NCBI RefSeq assembly: GCF_004770155.1
Contig: NZ_RQFA01000028.1
Coordinates: 130,704-194,703, forward strand
Direction: 5' to 3'
Source: Leptospira gomenensis
GTDB lineage: Bacteria; Spirochaetota; Leptospiria; Leptospirales; Leptospiraceae
Length of the DNA stretch: 64,000 bases
The position numbers and the translations under genes were made by a program. The notes beneath the pieces were generated by a model, which saw only the letters and a program-made list of their open reading frames with translations, ran no database searches and was not told the origin of the DNA. The stretch's first letter is position 1. Every line of letters starts with the position of its first letter. Positions 17,841-26,726 of the stretch are shown here, piece by piece.

Positions 17841-20594
17841 TTAAACGGTGACGTGCGATCGCAAACCGTTCTGAAACAGTTTAGAAAATTCTGAAATACA
17901 ATACGGTCTCGGAATAGAAATCGATTTTCCGCAATTTTCCTTGCCAAATCGAATCAGACGAACGGAAGGATTTTCGGAAAGACGTTCTATCGCGAGATCA
18001 GCGTTGGGAACGGAAGCGTCTAACATTACGCAGGTGATCGGCGAATTCTCCTCGATGAGGGGAAAAATTCTGGCCGCGTCCCCCGTAGTCCAAAACTTAC
18101 AACCCATACGTTTCAGAAATGCGGACGCGATCTCCGAATAAACCGCGTCGTCGGAAACGAGGATCACCTTTTCGGAACGCGCGCATCCGAAAACGGTAGG
18201 ATCGTCCCCTCCTAAAATCACGGGAATTAAAATTGCGAACGTCGTTCCGCCTTCCGGTTCGAAGAGGATTTCTATCTTTCCCTTGGAACGTTTTACGAAA
18301 GAATAAACCATCGGTAGTCCCAAACCCGTCCCCTTTCCTCCTTTCGTCGTATAAAAAGGTTCGAACAATCTATGTCTGGTTTCTTCGGACATTCCGCTTC
18401 CTCCGTCGGTAACGGTCAAAAGACAGTAACTTCCTTCTTCCAAGTCGGCGAAGAAAAAATTCGAAGAGGGCCCGACCTTTAAAAATTCCGTCCTTATACG
18501 GACCACACCTCCCTCGGGCATGGCATCCTTGGAGTTGATTACGAGATTCAGAAGGGCGTTTTCCAAACCTCCCCTCTCCAAACTGCATAACATCGGTATC
18601 GGAGAAAGATCGTATTCGATACGATGATTTTCAGTCCTCGCTTTCGATAAAATCGGCACGAATTCGCGGATCAGATAATTTACGTCGAGTGTTTCCGGAT
18701 TAACGGGTTGTTCCCGAGCGAAAGAAAGAAGTCTTCGGTTTAAATCGACTCCCTTCTGAATGGCGTCTAACGCGGATCTCACCCACCTCAAAAGTTCCGG
18801 CTGAGTTTTAAGATTGACCTGCAGGATCTCCAAATTTCCGAGTATAACGTTCAACAGATTATTAAAATCGTGCGCGATTCCTCCCGCGAGCTGACCGACC
18901 GCTTCCATTTTCTGCGATTGCCTTAACTTGTTTTCGTGAACTCGTTTTTCCGAGATGTCCCGTATTATGGAAATAAAATGTGTTACGGAGCCGAACTCGT
19001 CGCGTATCGGATAAATACCTATATCGACCAGAAGATCACGACCCGCCTTATCGTAGATGACGATCTCCTCTTTCAAAGACGTCATCAATCCGAGCGAAGC
19101 CTGGATACGCTCCACGATCCTAGGATCGCTTTTGGGTCCTTGCAAAAGGGTGGCGCTTTTTCCCAACACCTCATCGCGTTTGTAACCAGTAAGTTTCACG
19201 AACGCTTCGTTTACGTAGATGATCTTGCGTCCGATTCCTTGAGTCCAAACCGATTCGGAGACGATATAAGCGTCCTCGGACATTTCCACGCCGGTTTTGA
19301 GAAATTTAAGACTTTCCTCGGAATTCCTTAGACCGGTGAGATCTTGAAACGTACCCTCCAAACGCACCGCCTTACCCTCGCGATTCCTATATACCCTGGC
19401 CCTTTCGGCGACGCGAAAAGTCCCCCCTTCCTTATTGACTATCCTGTATTCGATCTCATAACATTCTGAATTTTTAATATAATATTTTCTTAATTTTTCG
19501 ACCCGATCCCGATCTAAAACGAAAACGAACGGATCCTCCCGTTTTTCCGGATCGAATTCGTAGGACTGTTCCAACCCGAAGATCCTTCGGGTATTTTCGG
19601 CGCAGACGAAATTGCCGGTTTCGAGATTCAAACTCCAATTTCCGATTTTGGCGATCGTTTGGGTTTCGGTGATCGAAAGGTTTTTCTCTTTTAATTCCGC
19701 CAAAAGCCCTCGCTCATAAAGGATCCCCCCCGTGATGGAAGACGCAAGTTCCAGGATTTTGACGTCGTCTTTCGAAAACGTATAGGCTTCGGAGGAAAAA
19801 ATTTTCAGAACTCCTAGAGGGCGATCCAAAAAGTAAAGAGGTAAGGCGACTCCCGATCTTCCTGTCGCGAGTTTAGTCTGATCACGGTTCAATCTGGGAT
19901 CCGTTTCGAAATCCTCGATACGAATCGTGGAGCGGGATTCGATCACACCCGACGAAAGATCGTTTTTATACTGGAATTCGAAACCGCTAAACCTTGTCCC
20001 GTTTCCCGAACCACCCGCGCATACGAAACGATCCTCCTTTAGGATCTCGACGAGTACGGATTGACAGTCGCAAAGGTCCCGGATGTTATCCGCGATGAAG
20101 TCGTAGAACTCCGGAAATCCGAGCTCTGAGGAATTCAGTTTCGACTGAAACGACAATAGATTATCAATTTTTTTTGAATATTCAAAAGACTTTATGCTCG
20201 AATCCATTACCTGTGTGCAATGGCGGACCGTTCTTTCCAAAACTTCAGGAGTCAACGTTTCGTAGCGAAGGTAATCCGATACTCCGAAGGAAAACATACT
20301 ACGAAGAAAGTCAAGGTCCGAAAAGTCGGTCAACAACACAACCTGGCTTCCTCCTCCTTCGAGACGATATCGTCTCAACCTTTCGAGTTCTTTCGGATCG
20401 GAAACACGATCGTCGAAAAAAACGAGATCGTATCCGCCGCATCGTATTTTATCCCATACGTCTTCGTAGGATGTCACGTTTTCCAAGGAAAAGGCGAGAT
20501 ACGGAACGGAAGATAGGATCGTTTTTAGCTCGTCCGCGCGTGCGGCGCGAATCTCCACCTGTAGAAATTGCCTAGGTCGTTTTGACGTATACAT
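17841..20594 (-). CDS. hybrid histidine kinase with two degenerate receivers, GAF and PAS
   Basis: The 917-residue soluble protein is ordered as receiver-like (about 10-125), GAF (about 150-300), two PAS/PAC units (about 310-555), HisKA with GGIAHDFNNLLN, HATPase with NLVINSKDAMPEGG, DGGSGM, FEPFYTTK and GTGLGLPMV, then a C-terminal receiver-like domain. The first receiver keeps an Asp in FFDD and the second in VMLD. In both, the conserved Lys before Pro appears to be Arg or absent (DYLRYETLTP, IPRPY). The kinase core belongs to the NtrB/hybrid type. The end receivers may bind rather than accept phosphate. It is probably the first gene of the kinase group. Confidence 0.88.
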   Translation of the reverse strand: MYTSKRPRQFLQVEIRAARADELKTILSSVPYLAFSLENVTSYEDVWDKIRCGGYDLVFFDDRVSDPKELERLRRYRLEGGGSQVVLLTDFSDLDFLRSMFSFGVSDYLRYETLTPEVLERTVRHCTQVMDSSIKSFEYSKKIDNLLSFQSKLNSSELGFPEFYDFIADNIRDLCDCQSVLVEILKEDRFVCAGGSGNGTRFSGFEFQYKNDLSSGVIESRSTIRIEDFETDPRLNRDQTKLATGRSGVALPLYFLDRPLGVLKIFSSEAYTFSKDDVKILELASSITGGILYERGLLAELKEKNLSITETQTIAKIGNWSLNLETGNFVCAENTRRIFGLEQSYEFDPEKREDPFVFVLDRDRVEKLRKYYIKNSECYEIEYRIVNKEGGTFRVAERARVYRNREGKAVRLEGTFQDLTGLRNSEESLKFLKTGVEMSEDAYIVSESVWTQGIGRKIIYVNEAFVKLTGYKRDEVLGKSATLLQGPKSDPRIVERIQASLGLMTSLKEEIVIYDKAGRDLLVDIGIYPIRDEFGSVTHFISIIRDISEKRVHENKLRQSQKMEAVGQLAGGIAHDFNNLLNVILGNLEILQVNLKTQPELLRWVRSALDAIQKGVDLNRRLLSFAREQPVNPETLDVNYLIREFVPILSKARTENHRIEYDLSPIPMLCSLERGGLENALLNLVINSKDAMPEGGVVRIRTEFLKVGPSSNFFFADLEEGSYCLLTVTDGGSGMSEETRHRLFEPFYTTKGGKGTGLGLPMVYSFVKRSKGKIEILFEPEGGTTFAILIPVILGGDDPTVFGCARSEKVILVSDDAVYSEIASAFLKRMGCKFWTTGDAARIFPLIEENSPITCVMLDASVPNADLAIERLSENPSVRLIRFGKENCGKSISIPRPYCISEFSKLFQNGLRSHVTV

Positions 20595-20959
20595 CGTTAA
20601 TCCGTAAAGATTTTAGATCGAAAAAAAAATCCGTATTCCATCGGAACAAGCACAAACGTACAAAAGTGGAGCTTTAGAAGGGAACGAGAAATGAGACTCT
20701 GATTGACTCCGTATTCTAACATTGATTTTACGATTTTCTAAAATCGATTCCGGTCGTGATGTAGGCGGAACGAATCGGTGAAAGTTGTATCGGATCCAAG
20801 AAATAACTCGTTCAAAAGTATGACAAAACCGCTCGCGAACACGAAAAAAAGGTATTACTCCGCCTTCGAAGAAAACGGAGTAATACGCCGACAAAGATAG
20901 AATTCGATTTAAATCATTTCGCTTAACGATTTTATCGAGGATCCTCGTCTCCCGAAATT
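20595..20959. other. intergenic region between kinase gene and catalase remnant
   Basis: This 365-base gap holds the promoter side of the hybrid kinase and the terminator of the catalase remnant (20844-20886). I see no gene in it. Confidence 0.5.
20844..20886 (-). terminator. intrinsic terminator of the katE locus
   Basis: On the minus strand GTATTACTCCG pairs perfectly over 11 bp with CGGAGTAATAC around a 13-base loop, and is followed by C and a run of seven T. It lies 74 bases after the catalase remnant stop. It still looks fully functional although the gene is dead. Confidence 0.8.
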
Positions 20960-21948
20960 CTAAGCGGAGGTTCCGTCCACGTAGGTGACTTTAACGGGTC
21001 CGCCGAATCCGTTCGGCCGATAGTTATCGTAATCCCCGTCGTGAAGGAACTTCACACTTCCGTCCCGATGATATACGTTCGTTTCGTTCTTAGGTCTATC
21101 GACGGGAAGCCGTTGATACTGGACTCCCAGTTTATATCTTTGCGCATCCGGATATGCGAACAATCTTCCCTGTAACATCGTATCGGGAGAGGCTCCGATT
21201 CCGGGAGTATGTTCGAAGGAGAGAACGCCGCTTGTTCGACTTCTTCGAAATAATTTTTCGGATTGGAATTCAACTCCGGCACGCCCGCCTCTACCGGAGA
21301 TAATCCTTGTGCGACCATACGTTCGTCAGCTCGAACGGATTGAATCGGTAGTTTTCCGCATCCTTTTCCGGCCTGATCCGAACGCAGAACCTCCATCTCG
21401 GATATTCTTTCCGTTCGATGGCTTCGAACAGATTCCTCGTCGCGTAGTCCGGATCGATTCCGGCTAACGCGGCCGCTTTTTCTCCGGTTAGATTTTTGAT
21501 TCCCTTCGCCGATTTGAAATGAAACTTCACCCAAAAACGTTCTCCTTGGGATTTCAAAGTCCGAACGTATGCCTTCCGTAACCGTTTAAAAAACGATATC
21601 AATCCGTAATTTCTCTGTCGCCGAAGAGAATCGTCATCGGATGTAAGTCTTCCGGAGATTCGGCCCAATCATCCCACATACGGAAAGGATTTTTATAACC
21701 GGAAATCGGATCGCGTTTTTGGGAATGAATAAAATCGGGAAACTTCAGAGGATCTCGTTCGAAAAAAGCGGGAGTCTTGTTTCCTACAAGATTTCACATT
21801 CCCTGTTCCGTATAAAACTTAACCGCACAACCTCTCGGATCTCGTTCCGTATCGAAGGAAACTTAAACGCTGCCGTCCTTCCGCGGCGTCGTTCTCGGGA
21901 ATTCCGGAGAAGATCCGAAATTTCGGTTCGACCAAACATTAAGAAAAA
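20960..21948 (-). pseudogene. katE: catalase remnant (multiple frameshifts and stops)
   Basis: Monofunctional haem catalase sequence can be followed in changing frames. In order: TERDPRG then AVKFYTEQG, a TGA at 21794-21796 in the place of the usual Trp, [46 protein letters not shown] at 21599-21601, [13 protein letters not shown] at 21554-21556, then a shift to [23 protein letters not shown] and [15 protein letters not shown] further shift near 21297 gives [16 protein letters not shown], and one near 21207 gives [15 protein letters not shown] and VYHRDG. The first 80 or so residues of a normal catalase are missing. At least three frameshifts and three stops make it non-functional. Confidence 0.93.
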
Positions 21949-22361
21949 CTAATATTTCGTCTGTCCCTTTGGATTTCGATAATTCGGATCCGCTCCGTTT
22001 TCAATAAGTAACTTTAATAGATTATAATATTCTTTAAAGTATGCTCCCTTCAGGATCGAGTTTCCGTTTGAATCCGTTGAATTACGTCGTCCCCCAGGGA
22101 AATCAGGCAACGAACCGTCTCGCAGTGACCGTGGTTGGCTGCCAAAATAAGAAGCGCGTATCCTCCGGCGTCGATTTCCTTCAGACATACGGGAAGAATG
22201 TTCTTTCTCCTTAGTTCGAAACGTTCCCCTCTTCTCACTAAATCGAACTGAAAATCCCCTTTTCGAAAAACGCTTCGATCCAGTTCCCAAGCGGACCAAA
22301 CACCGCTTGAAGCCGGATCGTTTGGATCGTTGGAAGAATACAAAGGAACGAAATATTTCAT
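21949..22361 (-). pseudogene. ankyrin-repeat protein gene, single frameshift
   Basis: The gene starts at ATG 22361 with GGGAGG upstream. It reads through HGHCETVRCLISLGDDV and then leaves frame near 22078, where one A seems to be missing. Restoring it gives STDSNGNSILKGAY and KLLIENGADPNYRNPKGQ, two ankyrin repeats, ending at TAG 21949. In other bacteria a small ankyrin protein (AnkB) next to catalase is needed for full catalase activity. The L. interrogans perR-ank-katE order is the same. The shift removes the last 40 or so residues, so the protein is probably inactive, although a sequencing error in one base cannot be excluded here. Confidence 0.8.
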
Positions 22362-22410
22362 GAAACCTCCCGAATTGTATTTCTGTTTCACTTTTAAATC
22401 AAATATCATT

Positions 22411-22425
22411 TTAGATTCAATCTAA
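22411..22425. promoter_or_regulatory. PerR-type box 1
   Basis: TTAGATTCAATCTAA is a perfect 7-1-7 inverted repeat. It lies in the 147-base gap between the divergent ank and perR genes, 50 bases before the ank start. Length and symmetry match Fur/PerR boxes, although the sequence differs from the Bacillus consensus. Confidence 0.65.
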
Positions 22426-22454
22426 TACCGTAAAAAATTAGCCCGAGTCTTTTT

Positions 22455-22469
22455 TTAGAATTAGTCTAA
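22455..22469. promoter_or_regulatory. PerR-type box 2
   Basis: TTAGAATTAGTCTAA is a 7-1-7 inverted repeat with one mismatch and the same TTAGA half-site as box 1. Its centre is 44 bases from that of box 1, about four helical turns. It lies 40 bases before perR and could give autoregulation. Confidence 0.6.
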
Positions 22470-22508
22470 TTTATAGACAAAAAAAAACAAACTGGGAACC
22501 TGGAAGAT

Positions 22509-22946
22509 ATGAAGGATTCATACGAAAGAAGCAAACGCATTCTGGAAAACGCCGGGATCAACGTCACCGTCCAAAGACTGCAAATGGCCAACCTTCTCCT
22601 TTCCAAACCGCAGCATTTGACCGCGGATCAGATTTTTCAGTTGATCAACGAACACATTCCGAACGCGTCTCGCGCCACAATATTCAACAATTTGAAACTG
22701 TTCGCCGAAAAGGGAATCGTCAACCTACTCGAATTAAAGTCCGGAATCACTTTATACGACTCGAACGTGGAAAACCACCACCACGCTATCGACGAAACCA
22801 CGGGAGAAATCTTCGATATAGATCTGAGTTTACCACTTCAGGAAAAAGTTCTTTCCGAACTAAAAAACGATTTCAAAACCAAAACCGGTTCGTCTTTGGA
22901 TCAGTGTAGTCTTTTGATCACACTGAAAGGAAAAAAAAATAAATAG
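22509..22946 (+). CDS. perR: Fur-family peroxide regulator PerR
   Basis: The 145-residue protein has the Fur winged-helix domain ([44 protein letters not shown]) and a dimerisation domain with the metal site ENHHHAIDE and GEIFDID. The two CxxC zinc motifs of most Fur proteins are absent. Only one Cys remains near the end (DQCSLL). A PerR lacking structural zinc is known from L. interrogans. The gene diverges from ank-katE with two 15-bp palindromes between. It is intact although its presumed catalase target is destroyed, which suggests other regulated genes. Confidence 0.88.
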   Translation: MKDSYERSKRILENAGINVTVQRLQMANLLLSKPQHLTADQIFQLINEHIPNASRATIFNNLKLFAEKGIVNLLELKSGITLYDSNVENHHHAIDETTGEIFDIDLSLPLQEKVLSELKNDFKTKTGSSLDQCSLLITLKGKKNK

Positions 22947-23229
22947 GTCCGCGCCGTTTTTTTCGATTCGCCCGATTCCTTTCGCTCGTTCGGTTTTAAA
23001 AATCGTATCTACAAAATAACAGAATCGCCAAACTTCTACCCTTCCTTCCTTCCGACAAGGCTTCCTCGTTTCGGAAGTTTCCGTTTCAAAACGATAAACG
23101 ACGGTTTTCCAACGTTAAGTTCGTTTTGTTATAAACATGGATTAGCAACTTATAGCGGGCGACGCAAAAGGAAGTTTTACGGAGTATATTCTCTCAACAT
23201 TGACGGACGAAAATGTTGTGGGGGTTTTT

Positions 23230-25425
23230 ATGAATCATTTCGCTTATCAAAGACAACATTCGAAACTGATTTTTTACGCTAACTATTTTGGATTACTTCT
23301 CATTTTTTTTACGATGGGTTGTCTTCACAAAAGTAATAAGAAGCCTTTTTTCTTTTTGTTCCCCGGTTTCGAAATGGAAGATTCGATCCCATCCTCCCCT
23401 CCTACAAGCACGGTCGCTGCCGTCGTACCCGCCGTTCAATGGAATTCTTCGGAGACTTCGTACGTAAGCGCGAACACAGGAGCCGTCAACTATCAGGATA
23501 TAACCTGGTCCTCCAATGTGAGCGGAGACTATACACTTCGTTTGAACGCGACGAGTTGTACGGACGGAACGGTTCTCGCACAGGGACCGGTGGTGAAGTC
23601 CACGTCGATGACACATCGGATTCAGGCGGATGACGGAGTCAATCCCTTGACGATGGGTTCGAACCGTATGTTCGTTTGTATCCACAAATCGCAATCGCAG
23701 ACCCTACTCGCCAAGAAGGAATTCGAGATCGTTCGGGATGAAACCCCTCCTTCCTCGCTGACCTTCACTCCCGGAACCGGGGTCTACGGAAGCGCCGTTC
23801 CGAATATCGCGATCAGTTGTTCTGATCTGGGAGGTTCGGGTTGTTACAAAATCGCGTATCGAACCGGTGGTTCCGATCCGGGAATCGCAGCCGACGGTAC
23901 TCCGGACGCCAATTCCGTTCTTTATACGAATTCGTTTTCCGTTCCCGACGCCGCGACCACCGCCGTGAAAGCGATCGCGGTCGATGTTGCGGGTAACGTA
24001 GGTTCCGTAAGCAGCGCTTCCACATATACGGTGAATACCGCGCATCCCAACGTTACGATCAATTCGATCAGCACCTTGTATCTCAAGGCCATTGCGGGAT
24101 CCAGCACTCTCAAATTTCTTTCCAACATGGCGGGGACCTTCAGCATCCGAAAAAACTCAACGAATTGTACCAATGGAACCGTTTTGCTCTCCGGTCCGAT
24201 TGCGGCCAATACTCTCAAAACCACGACTTTGACGAGCACGATGTTTTCACCGGACGGCAATTATACCGTCCACGTATGTGTGGCCGCCTCGGTGACGGGG
24301 AATATCGGTTACACGACCTACACGATCACCAAGGATAGCGTGCTTCCTACGATCACGTCCATCACACCGACTCCGGGTACGATGAACCTGAGCGTAAACC
24401 AACGTTACTTCACGTTCAAATTCAGCAAGGACATGGATGTAAACTACCAAACGACGGCAAAACCCGGTATTTACTATTTTACGGACCCTACCCTTGTGGG
24501 CGTGTCAGGATTTTCCCTTCTCGGCGCCAAGGGAGAATGGCTGGACGCAAGAACCTACCGCGCGGACCTAAAAAGCAAACTACCGGAATTGTTTCTCTTC
24601 GAATTGTCCGTGATACAGTTTCGAGACATTGCGGGCAATTCGGCTTCCGGAGCAGGTGCGCTCCGATACGGCACCGCCGCCAACCCGGATCCGATTCGAA
24701 TTTCGGATACGGGTCAAACCGATTGTTCGGACGCGGCCGGAAATACCTTAGCCGATTGCAGCAACTCGGGACAAGACGGAGAAACTACGGGAGCATTTTC
24801 CGGATTACAATTTCCCGCACCCATCCACGCCTCGTATCCGAACGATATCGTTTCATTCGATACGCGCACCGGTCTCGCTTGGAAAACCTGTCTGGAAGGG
24901 TTTACGTGGACCGGAGCGACCTGCGTGCTGGTCTGTCCCCAGGATCAACGTTGGGATGGAACCGCGTGCATTTCGGTCACCGGTTATCCATACAAAACTT
25001 GGACCGAATCTTGGAAGGAATGTAGCGCCTTGAACGCGGAAAACTCCGGCAACGGATTCGCCGGAAAAACCACCTGGAGACTTCCTTATATTTCAGAATA
25101 TTATTCTATTCTAAACTATGGTGGGGCGACGGGAGACGACGCAATTCCGGAAGCGTATTTTCCCGGTCTACTTCGAAACAACTACCAAAGATATTGGACC
25201 GGCACATTAACGGCCCATATCAACGCAACCACGGTTACCGGAACGATGCTTTCTCTCTCCAACGGCCCCGTAGATCCGACTAACTCGACTACGTATTATT
25301 CCGCCGGAGCATGGGCGATTTCGGTCTTCGGAGGGGTAACACAACCCGGCCCCAACAAAACGAAATATATTTCCGACTACACGTTCTTGTCGTACAATTA
25401 CACCTCGCAGTGCGTGGCGGATTGA
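23230..25425 (+). CDS. DUF1566 (Lcl-type) lipoprotein with Ig/chitobiase-like repeats
   Basis: From ATG at 23230 the protein has about 731 residues and a signal ending LIFFTMGC. It carries beta-rich repeats around residues 80-350 (SGSGCYKIAYRTGGSDP is a chitobiase-type motif), a Big_5-like Ig segment (TITSITPTPGTMN) and a C-terminal DUF1566 module. That module has DTRTGLAWKTCLEG, TWRLPYISEYYSILNYGG and YWTGTLT. The frame upstream to 23200 is open but is not needed. DUF1566 proteins are large surface lipoproteins in Leptospira with unknown ligand. It is followed 15 bases later by a small DUF1566 protein gene. Confidence 0.85.
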   Translation: MNHFAYQRQHSKLIFYANYFGLLLIFFTMGCLHKSNKKPFFFLFPGFEMEDSIPSSPPTSTVAAVVPAVQWNSSETSYVSANTGAVNYQDITWSSNVSGDYTLRLNATSCTDGTVLAQGPVVKSTSMTHRIQADDGVNPLTMGSNRMFVCIHKSQSQTLLAKKEFEIVRDETPPSSLTFTPGTGVYGSAVPNIAISCSDLGGSGCYKIAYRTGGSDPGIAADGTPDANSVLYTNSFSVPDAATTAVKAIAVDVAGNVGSVSSASTYTVNTAHPNVTINSISTLYLKAIAGSSTLKFLSNMAGTFSIRKNSTNCTNGTVLLSGPIAANTLKTTTLTSTMFSPDGNYTVHVCVAASVTGNIGYTTYTITKDSVLPTITSITPTPGTMNLSVNQRYFTFKFSKDMDVNYQTTAKPGIYYFTDPTLVGVSGFSLLGAKGEWLDARTYRADLKSKLPELFLFELSVIQFRDIAGNSASGAGALRYGTAANPDPIRISDTGQTDCSDAAGNTLADCSNSGQDGETTGAFSGLQFPAPIHASYPNDIVSFDTRTGLAWKTCLEGFTWTGATCVLVCPQDQRWDGTACISVTGYPYKTWTESWKECSALNAENSGNGFAGKTTWRLPYISEYYSILNYGGATGDDAIPEAYFPGLLRNNYQRYWTGTLTAHINATTVTGTMLSLSNGPVDPTNSTTYYSAGAWAISVFGGVTQPGPNKTKYISDYTFLSYNYTSQCVAD

Positions 25426-25440
25426 ATAAAGGAGGAAGTA

Positions 25441-26036
25441 TGAAAAGCAGGAAAAAATATCTCTATTCGTTCGTGATGGTTTTTACTTTGATCTCTTTCG
25501 GCTCCGCGTCGGCTACCGGAGGCCCTTATGTAGATGACGGGGACGGCACAGTAAGAGACACGTTAAACGGAATCGTTTGGCAGAAATGCAGTTTCGGTCA
25601 GAACCCTTTGGATTGTTCCGGGGTTACTACGATCATGGACTGGGATTCGGCTCTCTTCTCCTGTCGAAATCTGAACTTGGCGGGAAGGACTTGGAGAGTT
25701 CCCAACGTGAAGGAACTGATGAGTTTGATCGACTACAGTCGAACTTCTTTTCCGATCATAAACATTGCGATTTTTGCAAATACCACCGGTGGTTATTATT
25801 GGTCATCGACGAGCGGAATTTCCTCGGGAATCAGTCCGGACTCGACCGTAGCGACCGACTTCAACTCGGATCCCAGAGCCTACGTCGCCACCGCGAACTC
25901 GCACCCGAGAGCGTATTCCATTCCCCGATCGACCTTGTACCGATCGATGGCGTACATCGCCGACTTCCGAATGGGAGGAAGTATCGAATTTCCAAAGGCG
26001 AATAACGCGTATCTGCGTTGTGTGAGCGGACCGTAA
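25441..26036 (+). CDS. secreted DUF1566 (Lcl-type) protein
   Basis: Preceded by GGAGGAAG, the ATG at 25441 begins a 198-residue protein with a signal peptide cut after GSASA. It is nearly all DUF1566: DGTVRDTLNGIVWQKCS, then CRNLNLAGRTWRVPNVKELMSLIDYSR, GGYYWSST and YLRCVSG at the end. There is no lipobox, so it is probably secreted or periplasmic. It is joined to the larger DUF1566 lipoprotein by a 15-base gap, so the pair is likely co-expressed and may form one complex. Confidence 0.85.
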
Positions 26037-26084
26037 GTCGGCCGCGACGACCGCCCGGAGGATTTTTTTAGAAATCGCCGAACA

Positions 26085-26543
26085 GTGATTCTACGATTTT
26101 GTATTTCCCTGATCGTGTTGGCGGTCTGTATCGGCTGCTCCGGATCGTGGAGTCGGGAAGAAGAGGAAGATAGATTCCTACGGACCGACTCCGCCGTTGC
26201 GGTTTATCCGGATTTGACGGTTCTAAAAGATTCTCTCCAAATCCTACTCAAAACCGAAGGAAAAAAAGGACAGACCTTTTACGTTTCCCAGATAATGGAT
26301 TCCCATTTTTATTTGTATTGGGAAAACGAACGGGCGATTCTCATTCTGAATCCGATCCGACCTCCGTATCAAAAGGATTACGTGACTTCCATACGTTTTC
26401 CGACCGGAAGTTCCCGGATCGAATTGAACAACGAGACGGTATTTTTCGAAAACGATATCGAAGGAAGTTCTTATCTGACGAATCGTCATTTCGTACGGAA
26501 AATTTTAGGTTACTGTCGTCGAGGAATCAGAATCGTCCTGTAG
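26085..26543 (+). CDS. small lipoprotein, unknown function
   Basis: The 152-residue protein starts at GTG and has a signal ending VLAVCIGC, a lipobox. The mature part is alpha/beta with no family motif that I know. It contains YVSQIMDSHFYLYWENERAIL and ends in YCRRGIRIVL. It lies 48 bases downstream of the DUF1566 pair on the same strand and could be the last gene of that operon. Confidence 0.65.
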   Translation: MILRFCISLIVLAVCIGCSGSWSREEEEDRFLRTDSAVAVYPDLTVLKDSLQILLKTEGKKGQTFYVSQIMDSHFYLYWENERAILILNPIRPPYQKDYVTSIRFPTGSSRIELNNETVFFENDIEGSSYLTNRHFVRKILGYCRRGIRIVL

Positions 26544-26565
26544 AGGACCCGCGATCCCTACCGTT

Positions 26566-26700
26566 TCAGCCGAGACGAAAAATGTCCGTTTTACGATCGC
26601 ATCCGAAATTCACCGGATTTTTGGCCCCTCCTGCCACAGGATCGGTTGAAATATCGATCGCACAAAATGTCCCCTTCTTAAGAATGCGATAAAGTTCCAA
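26566..26700 (-). CDS. possible short ORF or gene remnant
   Basis: On the minus strand a frame open from about 26726 ends at TGA 26566. From a TTG at 26700 with GGAAG about 10 bases upstream it would encode 44 residues with TFCAIDISTDPVAGGAKNP and FGCDRKTDIFRLG. The codon use looks coding and the sequence is well ordered, but I know no such family. It may be the tail of a lost gene cut off by the start of the acyltransferase gene at 26727. Confidence 0.25.
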   Translation of the reverse strand: MELYRILKKGTFCAIDISTDPVAGGAKNPVNFGCDRKTDIFRLG

Positions 26701-26726
26701 AAGCGTAATCTTCCGCGAAAAAACAT

